A stretch of DNA of 64,000 bases, taken from the NCBI GenBank assembly GCA_034687125.1, contig JAQGBZ010000102.1:62001-126000 (forward strand), in the 5' to 3' direction. Both the position numbers and the translations under genes were made by a program. Shown here one piece after another: positions 12,672-22,818 of the stretch. Source of the stretch: Neelides folsomi. Lineage: Eukaryota > Arthropoda > Collembola > Neelipleona > Neelidae. Every line of letters starts with the position of its first letter. Within the stretch, counting starts at the first letter, position 1. Below the pieces are notes generated by a model. That model did not search any database and was not told where the DNA came from. It was given only the letters and a program-made list of their open reading frames with translations.

Positions 12672-14494
12672 ATGGCATCGAAGAAAATTCAGACTATTTG
12701 TGGATCCGAGATTCCTCCACAAGAGCGAATCAAATTATTGTCACTGGAAGGGTCAGACATCATGGTGTCATCCAGTGTCAAATGTATACTATATGTCCGT
12801 TCTGGGAGAGAACTCGCAAGATCCGCAAAGAGTTATCTGGAAGATGGAAATATTGATACTGCATTTATTCTTTATACTCGACTTCTCACGTAAAAAACTA
12901 ATTGATTTTTTAAATCATAATCAAATACTTTTGGTGAATAACATACAATAATTTATTAATTATTTTTACAGCCTTTTCTTGGAAAAGATAATAAGTCTCC
13001 CGGATTACAAAAACTTGGGTCAACCAGACAAGGATTTCATTCGTGTCCAAGTAAAAGATACAATGGTTCAAGCAGAGTCATTGAAGGTCCAATTATTAGA
13101 ACAATTCCGAAGGGAACATGAAGAATACATTGCAAATCGGGAGATCATGAAATTGAGGCTAAAAGAAGAAGAGGAAGAGAGAAGGAGAGAAGAAGAGGAA
13201 CGAAGAAAAATCGAAATGCAAGAAAGTGAAGAACGAGCGAGAAGGGCAATTTCAAATTTAAAAAATCAGGGGCATCAGATTAATTCCAGTAGTAGAAATT
13301 TCTACATTCCACCAGCGACGGCTCCAGCAGCTCCAATTTCAAGCCCTTATGCTTCACTTGAAAATTCTTTAAAATATGTGAGACCTTTTTAATAATAATA
13401 ACTAACCATTACAAATAATCAATTGCTTTTCAGTTAACCAAATATAAATGAATCTGGAATTTATTTAATTCTGTAGAATGAAAATGGTACTGGTTCGAGA
13501 TCGATTCCAAATACGCCAAGTTTTGACCGAAATTCAAAACCAGCTCGTATGTTATCCCCAATGTCGACAGGTCTTCGACAAGTTATCATTCCTGCTGACC
13601 TCACTATCAAATTCCTTCGACTCTCAGAAAACAATACACTTAAAAATGTGGAGACATGCGGAATTCTCACTGGGAAAATTGTAATTCCAAATTATTAATA
13701 TTTATTTAATTGATTTATTGAAAATGTTATAACAAAATTAAAAGTTAGATTGTTTTTAAATCCCTTTAATCATTATTACAGATGAGAGAGAAACTAGTAA
13801 TTACTCATTTGATTATACCGAAGCAGAATGGAACACCCGATTCTTGTACCACTCTAAAAGAAGAAGAAATATTTGAAGTCCAAGAAAAGGTTTTGAGAAT
13901 TTTTCTTATTATAAAAATAAATATACATTATGTCCATTACATTATTGTAATCTTTTAAACAGAACGAGCTAATTACAATTGGTTGGATACATACTCATCC
14001 ATCGCAAACAGCATTTTTATCCTCGGTTGATCTCCACACGCATTGCTCATACCAACTCATGATGCCAGAAGCAATAGCCATTGTTTGCGCCCCTTCTGTT
14101 GATAGGTTCGAAAGAATTTAAAAAATAATTAGGAAATTACATGTTTTGAGTCATCTTTATATATTTTTTAATTGTGATATTCACAGGACTGGGATATTCT
14201 TGCTTAACTCAAACGGAATAGATTATATTTCGCAGTGTACTGAACCTGGTTTTCATCCTCATAATAATGCACCCGTAAGATCGATATTATACCTAAAATT
14301 TACATGTTATAGTAATTAATGGAATATTATTATTATACCTACTTACATTTATGTAGTTTAGATCTTGATTGCATATTGAAATTAACAATTGAATATTTAT
14401 ATGATTCCAGGATCCAATATATCTTGATGCGAGTCATACCATGATCGACGATACACGTAAAGTTCAGATTGTTGATCTTCGCTTTATCATTTAA
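12672..14494 (+). CDS. STAMBP: STAM-binding protein (AMSH), JAMM deubiquitinase
   Basis: Zinc metalloprotease that cleaves K63-linked ubiquitin on ESCRT-0 cargo at endosomes. Seven exons: 12672-12889, 12972-13377, 13477-13680, 13782-13889, 13963-14105, 14187-14274, 14411-14494. They give 416 residues (human 424). The N-terminal USP8-dimerisation/MIT-type domain spans about 10-120 ([17 protein letters not shown], then [20 protein letters not shown]). A charged Glu/Arg coiled coil spans about 120-165. PSFDRNSKP at 222-230 fits AMSH's non-canonical STAM SH3-binding motif. The JAMM domain runs from about 242 to the end: Glu267 in VETCGILTG, then [15 protein letters not shown] giving His322, His324 and Asp335. 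Spacing between these is the same as in human AMSH. The STAMBP-type C-terminal block [15 protein letters not shown] is present. Convergent with the first cyclase gene. AATAAA lies at 14973. Confidence 0.97.
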
Positions 14495-15103
14495 TAACTC
14501 ATCTTTGATATATTTATTAGTATACCAATGTACATTTCATTTATTGTATACTTCGTACCTCACTGAATATTTATGCATACTGACCTATTGTTACATCAGC
14601 ATTATTCGACTTCTCTCTATCCAGATAATTCTTTTTTATAACGATTAGGAAAATTAATTAAAACATAATATAAAATATTTATAATATTTGTATTATTATA
14701 GGTATTTTGAAAAATAAAAGTTTCATTCGAAGTGATTTATTTAAGAGTAAAGTGATAAAAATATATGATACACGCAAGGTAAAACATACTAATATACATC
14801 GATTTGCTTTCTTTTCCTTACATTATAGTATTTCTTTTGTGTATATCGTATATGCGAAAGGTCTCTATACACTGATGTACTTTTGTTAGTTCTAATCATC
14901 ACTAATTCCAAAAATTTTGTGTATGTTATATTAAAAACAATTGTAATGTTTACAATGCAGAAAGTACTTATAAATAAAAAATATTAATTCAAAAGAACTG
15001 TTTGTTTTATTAAGCAATTTTTGATCATTGAACTATGTAATTAGCATTATTTATAACAATTTCTATATTTGCTCTACTAAAACCAATTTATTCAAATGGT
15101 TAA
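14495..15103. other. Convergent 3' spacer, STAMBP and cyclase gene A
   Basis: A/T-rich sequence holding the 3' UTRs of two converging genes. AATAAA lies at 14973-14978 for STAMBP. Its complements at 15008-15013 and 15087-15092 would serve the minus-strand gene. A 60-codon open frame at 14707-14889 has no conserved features. Confidence 0.55.
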
Positions 15104-16229
15104 TTAATGATCTAAAATTGCAATGAGTCTGACTGGAGCTCCACTTGCGTCTTCCATCTTAAGCGGCATAACCCAAAGATGGAAATTTCTTGGAGGCAAC
15201 AAATGGAGATTCTTGATGTTTTCTAACATGTAAATGTTCTTAGAAGCGAAAAGTTGATGTGATTCCGTTTTCTAGAAAACATTATGCTTATAAAGTTAAT
15301 GATCTTTAAGGAATGTTTGAAAATAAATATGTAAGAGTATCTTATATAACAGGTACGGTGAATACTAGTATAGAAAAAATCACTTTATCTGAAGTGGGAG
15401 AATCAATAGAAAAAGTATCAATCCCGACACCAATGATGTTTCTTTCATGGGATAAGAAATAGGCAGCAGATGCGTCGAATGCCGGAAAATTAAATTCTCC
15501 ATTTAGGTAATCTTTCCCAAGATATTCCGCTGGATTGAAATATTTAGTTTCCCAACCCGTTCGTACCAATACGACGCTCCCAGAAGGAATCTTCCCATAT
15601 TGGCGTTCCCATCTATTTATCATTATTTTTATTATGAACTCTATTGTCTTAATTTTATTTAATTTTATTTTAAGTTTTATAATTTTTATAATCTATTGAA
15701 ATATTGAAGGTAATTACTCAAGAAAGTGAGTTTTTGTAACAAGAAAGTCAGATCCAGTGATTTCAGCTTCCTGAAACACGTCAACAAGAACCGCTGAAAT
15801 CAATACAAAGTTTTTTGTCGGGATTTCGTGCAGTTTCCATCCAGTTTGTAAAGAATGATAAGGAGCGTCAATATGTGTACTCGTATGCTCAGAAAATTTC
15901 ATTGAATAAGTTGTAAACCTAAAAAGGTGATTAGTTAAATTGTTAACTGAAGTTAATTCTTTAGCTATTTATTTATAATTAAATACATTAGATTGTTATA
16001 ATAAACTACAGAGGTATACATACATGATACCACTTGATAAATATGTATATTTCATTTACCAATTTCCGGCGGGTGTATTCATGTTGTAATCTTCTAATCG
16101 CTCATATTTCAATTGATCTTTTTTATAGTAAGTTCTATTAAAAGTTATAGGATGAGTAAGATCTATTAGTTGAAAACAATCACCCAATGACCCAACAATC
16201 ATTATTATGAACCAAATTATGAAGTACAT
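15104..16229 (-). CDS. Secreted cyclase/kynurenine formamidase-like hydrolase A
   Basis: Member of the cyclase superfamily (Pfam Cyclase, which includes bacterial kynurenine formamidase KynB and isatin hydrolase). These are metal-dependent amidases or lactam hydrolases. Exons (minus): 16060-16229, 15718-15918, 15384-15612, 15104-15271, giving 255 residues. Start at 16229 places a signal peptide at the N terminus (MYFIIWFIIMIVGSLGDCF), so a secreted or lumenal enzyme is expected. Then come LIDLTHPI, the metal-binding motif EHTSTHIDAPYH (67-78, ligand residues intact), VVLVRTGWETKYF and GVGIDTFSID. The last exon carries HQLFASKNIYMLENIKNL and ends VRLIAILDH. Its head-to-tail paralogue lies 541 bp upstream. 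The natural substrate is unknown; insects usually use an unrelated alpha/beta-hydrolase formamidase. Confidence 0.92.
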
Positions 16230-16770
16230 TTTTTTGTCTTTGTGGCTCCGAATTTGAACAGCTACAGAACAGCCCTTTTCATTTTGTGCCAATGTGTATT
16301 AAATGCTTATTAATTAAAAGTTGAATTTTATCATTGACATCATTTTCATTTTGACAGTAATTTGACATCAACTTTGGGAATGGAAATTATGGAATGGAAA
16401 TGACCAATTAGAAGTTAATAATACGAAAAAGTTTCTGTTTAATCATATTTAATTATTCAAGCTATCACAAAGTTTCACGCAATTGAAATTGTTCTAAGGA
16501 CTGCATAGCATAGTTAGCATTATAATGGTAAATTTTCATTAAAATTCTTTTTTGCACATTTTCTAATTGTCATCTTGGTCAATCAAGCCGCATCAAGCGA
16601 CATATTACAATATTTAAATAAGTATTACATGGTATAGATATGTAATTAAATTCTTTAATAATAGATACTTTACTAGATACTTACATACTACGCATTGTAT
16701 GTTACGTACATTTTTTATATATTGTACAGATAAACAGTATCGGAGCTATACTTAAGTAAATATCTGTAGT
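16230..16770. other. Spacer between the two cyclase paralogues
   Basis: A/T-rich stretch that must hold the promoter and leader of cyclase A and the 3' UTR of cyclase B. A short upstream ATG (six codons) precedes the cyclase A start. No further feature is recognised. Confidence 0.5.
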
Positions 16771-18009
16771 TTAGAATATTGCAAAAATTCTGACAGGTGA
16801 TCCGCTGTTGTATTCTCCGAGACTTAAAGGGAAGATCCATACTTTAAATCCTTGGACTGGAACATTAACTAAATTCGCCTTAATACCAATTAAAAATGTA
16901 TTTAATTAGTTATAAACATTCAAAAATAAGAAAATGAATAGTCGCTAAAGACAAAGACAATACAGTTAGAGGAAGATTGAGTTAAATACGTAATTTACCA
17001 CGTTTTCAAGTATAAAAACATTGCGCGATCCAAAATAAGAATGAGCAGGGAAATTCTTTTTAAATTGAATAAATTTTTTATAATTATTATTTTATAAATT
17101 CTCATCCATAACAGATATACTGTCCAGGAATTGTTCTAAATGTAAGTATAATTAATTACGTATTTAACTTACTTTGCTATAACCAACGTCAATAGACACA
17201 ACATCCACACCAACGCCGTAGACGTTCCTTTCTAAAGCCAGAAATCTTGCAGCTGAATATTCCAATCCAGGCCAAAGAGACTTAAAACTCCCATTCTCAA
17301 ATCTCTCTAAACCCAAAAACTCATCCGGTTTCTCCCATTTCGTATCCCATCCGGTCCGAACTAAAACAACGCATTTGGGAGGAATTCGACCGTTCTTTCT
17401 CTCCCAACTAAATAAATTAAATTAATATAAACTAAATAAATTCTTATTAAAATAAACCCAGTTTTCAAAAGGTAAAGCTGACATCATCAAAGTTTTATAA
17501 AAATGTTAATAAGTAAGATAATGAAAAGAATGAAAACGAATTAAAATACTCAATAAAATCTTGTTTGTTAACAGCATAGTTAATTCTATCTTTTCCATTT
17601 GGCTGGAGAACTTTATGGGAAACGTCAACTTTGATTCCTGGAATGTTCATGATTTGCTCTAAAGGAATTTCATGCAAAGTTCTCCTATTGTTGAAAACAT
17701 GCTGGGGAGCATCCAAATGTGTAGACATGTGCTCGGTCATTATGTAAGAGAAATCGGCAATCCTATATAGAAAATCAAATTCCTGTATTAAAGTTAGATC
17801 AATCATTATTAGAAATACTTATCGGTTGAACTTAATCACCAGTTTCCATTTGCGTCCTTATCTTCTGACACGACATTCCGTTCAAACTTCCGATGGCCTG
17901 GCCATAATGCCGTGTTTACATTAATCGAATGACTCAAGTCGACATATTTGTAACTGTATGCGATTTCAAATGTAATCCAAAATGTAAGGATAAAAGTGAA
18001 AACCCCCAT
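16771..18009 (-). CDS. Secreted cyclase/kynurenine formamidase-like hydrolase B
   Basis: Tandem paralogue of the preceding hydrolase. Exons (minus): 17840-18009, 17550-17762, 17173-17407, 16999-17055, 16771-16878, giving 260 residues. The signal peptide MGVFTFILTFWITFEIAYS is followed by KYVDLSHSI. The motif EHMSTHLDAPQH falls at residues 67-78, exactly as in copy A, with the metal ligands kept. Then come VVLVRTGWDTKWE, GVGVDVVSIDVGYSK, PAHSYFGSRNVFILENV and VRIFAIF. The first three exon junctions share phase with copy A. The C-terminal third is split by an extra 120-bp intron (16879-16998) that copy A lacks. The two proteins have clearly diverged, so this is not a recent duplicate, and different substrates are possible. 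Confidence 0.92.
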
Positions 18010-18511
18010 TGAAGATTTAAATCTTTGGAACTGCTTGAAAGAAACTTCAAAATATTCTGTTTAGTTAAGACAATTTGATCGAGTCACCTTATTTTGCTTA
18101 TGAATCATTAAGTTACTTTTTGTAAATTGACAGATATAGTTAGCAAATTAAGAATGACAGATGTCAAAAATGACAGTCTTATTTTTCGTGTTTGGGAATA
18201 CGGTTAAATACCTGTCAAATAAACGATTTAATAGCCCATTTTATCATTAACCTTAGATATGTATCCTAGATGTGCTGTGTGTCGTCTCCAACAAATATGT
18301 ACTGTTTGTGTGTGTTTTTTACAACAGATATATTTAATTACTACCTAATGAGACTAATGACAATGGCTGCATGTAGTAATTATTATGTATATACTTATTT
18401 AATAAATTGTAGAATAGTTATTTGGAATGAAATAAAGTATGAAAAATAAGCATAATGGGTATAAAAAATGTAAAAGCAGTAATAATGTTTATTGATAAAA
18501 TTCTGATTTTC
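18010..18511. other. Spacer between cyclase B promoter and MKK4 3' end
   Basis: About 500 bp, A/T-rich, between two minus-strand genes. It holds the leader of cyclase B and the 3' UTR of MKK4. Nothing else is recognised. Confidence 0.5.
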
Positions 18512-20180
18512 TCAAACGACCGAGAGGTTTTCGAGATTTCTGTGGAGCTCCATCTTCTCGAGTGTCTCTTTGAGGAAAGGACCAGCAGAAGGAATTGGGC
18601 TTTCAAGGAACCGATGTTGAAGCAAGCGGCTGTATTTTGGTCTAAACATTTCTTCCTTTGTGAGGCAGCTAAATGATAAGGAAAGTTAATTGAGGTATTA
18701 TTATGATAAGCTTAAAATACAATTCCTTAATACAAAGTTTAACTCACAAATTAACAAAGTCGACAAGAGCTTCAGAACCTTCTTTGAGCCTTGGTGGATC
18801 TCCTTGTACGACTTCAGACAATTGTTCAAATACGCTGTTCCACTTGCGATAAGGGAATGTTCCAGTGTGAACTTCAAAGAGTGTGATTCCCAACGACCAT
18901 ACATCGCTATAATAAAAATAAAAAATTAACCTCGAATTGCTTAATAACTAATTTATTAATTAGAATTTTCATATATAAAATATTTAAATTGGTTTAAATA
19001 TCCGACAACTCACCTTCTGACATCGTATCCCCTTGAAGCTTGAGGATCAATTCTCTCAGGCTAAAATAAAAATTTAATTTAATTTTAAATATCGTACAAA
19101 GATGATTTATGTAAAAATAAATGATATAAATTTTAATAAAAATTGTGACTTACCGACATATAAGGGCGGCATCCTGCATCACGAGACTCAGCAATTGAGT
19201 CGACGAGTTGACCGGAAATGCCAAAGTCACAAAGTTTGATTGCTCCACTCCGATCAAGGAGAATATTGCTTGGTTTCACATCTCTGTGAATAATTTTCAA
19301 TTCTTCTTTCAGGTACGACAATGCATGGATTGTCTAAAAGAGAATTAAAATTAATCACAAATATCTAAAAGACGATCAATATCAATATAGATAATTTAAA
19401 AAATCTTAAGTTCTTACAGCAAGAGCAACATTAGCTAAAACATTTTCTGGAATTGTTTGTCCATTGCTGAAGAGGAACTTGTACATTTGGTCTAAACTCG
19501 CATCCATGAGCTTCATACAAATCCAACAATCTCCGTCCTTGAATACCGCACCGAAGAACTCGACAATATACGAACATCTGTTCGAACTCCTCACAACGAC
19601 CTGATCAAATCAAAAAAATTATTCTCCGATTCTCTCCACATTAAAACATTAAATTACCTCCAAATCCATTAAAAGCTTTTTCTTTTCTTTCTCTTCAACA
19701 TTGCTGCACCGGATACGCTTTTATAAAATAAAAATGTAATATTTAGTTGGAATTAAACCTCAATAGTATTTAATAAACCGAGAATAAAATGACTCAGGCG
19801 GAGTCATTAAGTGAGTCACATCTGATAAGACAGCTAATTGTATTTACTTTAACTGCCATGTGTATTCCTGATTCCCCATGCCTCATCCGATTAACAGTCC
19901 CATAAGCCCCTCGTCCGATCTCCCCCAGGTCAGCTGGAAGGAGAATTCATTTAATAAAAGATAATTCATTGAACTCTTCATACCAAGGTCATCGGCAGTG
20001 AAGTCAACAATCTGGTTTGGGCTGATCCGCAATTTCCCAGGAGTCACCGTGTTCCCTTCAGGTTTGACCCGTGGCCTGTATGAGAGAACAATTGTAAGAA
20101 TTGTTAATTTCAATTAAAACTTACCCCTGGCGATGGGGACCATTGGGGAATTGAAGGCGAAGGTCTTTCTTCCGCTCCAT
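18512..20180 (-). CDS. Mkk4: MAP kinase kinase 4 (JNK kinase)
   Basis: Dual-specificity kinase that phosphorylates JNK (and often p38) in stress signalling. Nine exons (minus): 20125-20180, 19984-20075, 19848-19933, 19658-19717, 19418-19600, 19154-19333, 19014-19060, 18748-18906, 18512-18668, giving 339 residues. The start at 20180 was chosen because only this frame splices in phase and because it encodes a MAPK-docking D-site, [10 protein letters not shown], like KRKALKLNF of human MKK4. An in-frame stop lies upstream. Kinase landmarks: [19 protein letters not shown]; Lys78 in [12 protein letters not shown] with Asp177; [12 protein letters not shown]; activation-loop Ser205 and Ser209 in [39 protein letters not shown] is MKK4-typical. 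The C terminus carries the short helical tail where MAP2Ks keep a DVD docking site. The transcription direction is away from the empty block to the right. Confidence 0.96.
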
Positions 20181-20859
20181 TCCTCTCCTCCGCGGTCGAA
20201 TCTCTCATGTGATTCCCACAATGCAATGGGTGGATTCGCGAAACTCTCACTATCAGCTTCCAAGCCGAAACCCATGGACCCTGGGCAGAACCAAAAGTTC
20301 TTCAGTTCCAATTAAATGTCTCAATTGCTTTTAGCACGTATGCAAATGTTAGATGAATTGGATGAATCATCCAGATAAATCAATAATTTTCCCATTTAAT
20401 GTTCAAGATATGACTCACTTTGATCATTTGGCACATGTAAGAATTAAGAATTTAACGTTGACTTTACGACGTTACATTTCACGCACATTTCAACCCAGAG
20501 CCATTCAACCTCATCAATTCTCTGCACTTATTCCTTTACAAAAATACTACATAAGTAACGTAAAATAACGCTGATTAAGTAACGGCCCAACCCACAAAAG
20601 TCATATGCTTCGAATAAAATGTAATAAAATGATCAAATATGAATTTACCCAGTTCTCATATTTCTTTATTTGCAAAAAATAAGGGGATTGGGAGTGAGAT
20701 TGTTAATTGGCGAACCTTAAGGATTGTGGTAAATGAAGAAGTAATAAATTCATCCAACTTGTTCATCCGCCTCATCGATCAATTGACGATCAGGTTAAGG
20801 CGTTCTCATCTCTTTTTCTCATCCCTTGGAGCAAAACACGCGATTGGAAGTGCATTAAA

Positions 20860-20881
20860 GCTATACATTAGCTATACATTA
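20860..20881. repeat. 11-bp tandem duplication
   Basis: Two exact adjacent copies of GCTATACATTA in the spacer upstream of MKK4. Consistent with slippage. Confidence 0.8.
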
Positions 20882-22713
20882 CATATCCTACATTATCTTC
20901 TTCTTAAAATCCTCTCATTAGAAATTCCAATTACAAATGGTCTTTAACTTCAAGATTTAAGATCTCTCAATATGTGGAATAGGTCGGAGTGGAGGAGTTT
21001 TCAACTCCCAGCATCACCCTGTCAGCTCTCCTCGACTCTCTCAATAAATTATCCCTAAATATTCAATGTCAGAGATTTGCACCATTCGGCTCTGCTAATT
21101 ACATTCTCTCTTTATCTCCTTCACCATATGATGCATGAGGGATAATTGGGAATTTCGGTTAATAGCGACGCGCCCATTTACATACCCCACGAGTCCATTA
21201 TATAATATACATTGTACAGTAAGACGAAGATAAGATCCACTAATACTAGTGTAACATGTCAATGTGTGCATATTAGAATTTAATGAATTCCTTGTTCCGT
21301 ATTTACTTATCGTATTTAGGTATACTTGCTTTTGTATTAAGATAGTCTTCTATGCAGGCATATCTTTATTTGGTATTATGGGTATACTAAAAGCCATAAA
21401 ATCATTTCAATTTTCTCATTTTCTGAAAGTGCGAAAGTACAATACCTGTGTTCATATCTGTAGTATGCTATGTATACTACAAGAATACGCACACGCATTT
21501 ACTCTATTGAAACTGTAAGACAAAGTCATTGACACAAAATGGGTTTGTAGTTTGTATTGTTTCCAAGATTTAGAAGTTTGGTGTAAAGTCGAGCCAAAGT
21601 CTTGATCCATTAAAACATTGTAAATGACGGTGATTCCTTCAGTGTTGGGGAACATCATTTCACCGAGTTACACATCAGGCATTTTGTTCTCTTTGGGAGA
21701 TTCATTATTTTATTACTTTTGATTGTTCCATTGTTGGGTAGAATTGAGTGTGTAACGGGCCCGTTGTTTCGCTCCTCATTCCCACAGGTTTTCTCAATTA
21801 TGGCCCTCATGCGAATTAGAAAATACAAATAAAGATGATTATCATAATTGGTCCAAGATAACCAGAGTAAGCGTAAAAAGGAGTTGTGTGGATCTCGTGG
21901 ATTTGACCCAGAAAATTATGTGCTTATTGTCCCCTCAATTCACTTTTCACTCTCTCATCCAATAATCATTTCCACTAAATGATCCCCTTTAAATGTATAA
22001 CAAACACTTTTACCTCCCAGATGTAATGAGAACTCGTGGGGTTCTTTGCTACAGAATGGTCTTTCTGCTACCATCAATTTGATTTGGACCTCTTATGCAA
22101 TGGTGGGCAGGAGAACAATTTTCACACTCTCAATCCCAGTTAAATTAATGGCACTTTACCTTTGTTGTCTGATCCAACCTTACCTTGCCCATCTTGCACA
22201 CAGTAGTTGGTATTATTCAATCGTATGGGAATAAATAGTTTTTGGTAAGTTTAATAACAAGACTGGCGATGAGTGCTATAAAGAGCTCTCATGATGAGAT
22301 TTTTTATGTTATTGACCCCAACAAGGTCTTTATAGAGTTGAAGAATTGCAAAAATATCAAATGGGAATCCAATTTATAATTTCAATACCATAAAAGTCGA
22401 ATGGGATTCAACTTTATTTTTTTATATTTTAGGTCTACATGTATAGGTGTAATAAATACAAATGCACAAGATATGGGTTTCTTAATTCTTATACGATATG
22501 ATATAATAAATATTACATTACTTTGTACTAAATATTTGTGTATAAATACAATGTGCGCAGTAATTTTATTTCTGTTTCTCATTCGTTGTGTAATTGTGTA
22601 TGACCTTTCGATCTCAAAGTTTAACTTGGTAATCCAAAACCAAAGTTAGATCAGTTGGTTTATTTTGGACTTATTTATGAATCTGACTTTCCTTTTACAT
22701 CGGGCATTCCTCC

Positions 22714-22818
22714 TGAGAAGAGAATGAGAAGAGACTGAATGAGTGAGAAGAGATGAGAAAACGAGTTAAAGAAGTTTAAGAAGAAGATAAATAGGAAAAA
22801 GGAATGTGAAGAGACAGA
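22714..22818. repeat. Purine-rich (GA-rich) tract
   Basis: Roughly 100 bases almost entirely A and G on the plus strand, with repeated GAGAAGAGA-like words. Such tracts can act as GAGA-factor or nucleosome-depleting elements in insects. This is inference from composition only. Confidence 0.5.

Noticed and set aside
14707-14889. 60-codon frame after STAMBP with a YDTRK segment like the DDTRK of the STAMBP C terminus
   Set aside because: Only four residues match and the rest is unrelated, so a duplicated last exon is not supported.
20114-20311. 65-codon minus-strand frame over the MKK4 start containing FANPP, like human MKK4 NFANPP
   Set aside because: It does not splice in phase into the kinase exons. 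The other frame from 20180 does, and gives a better D-site match. The FANPP similarity is coincidence.
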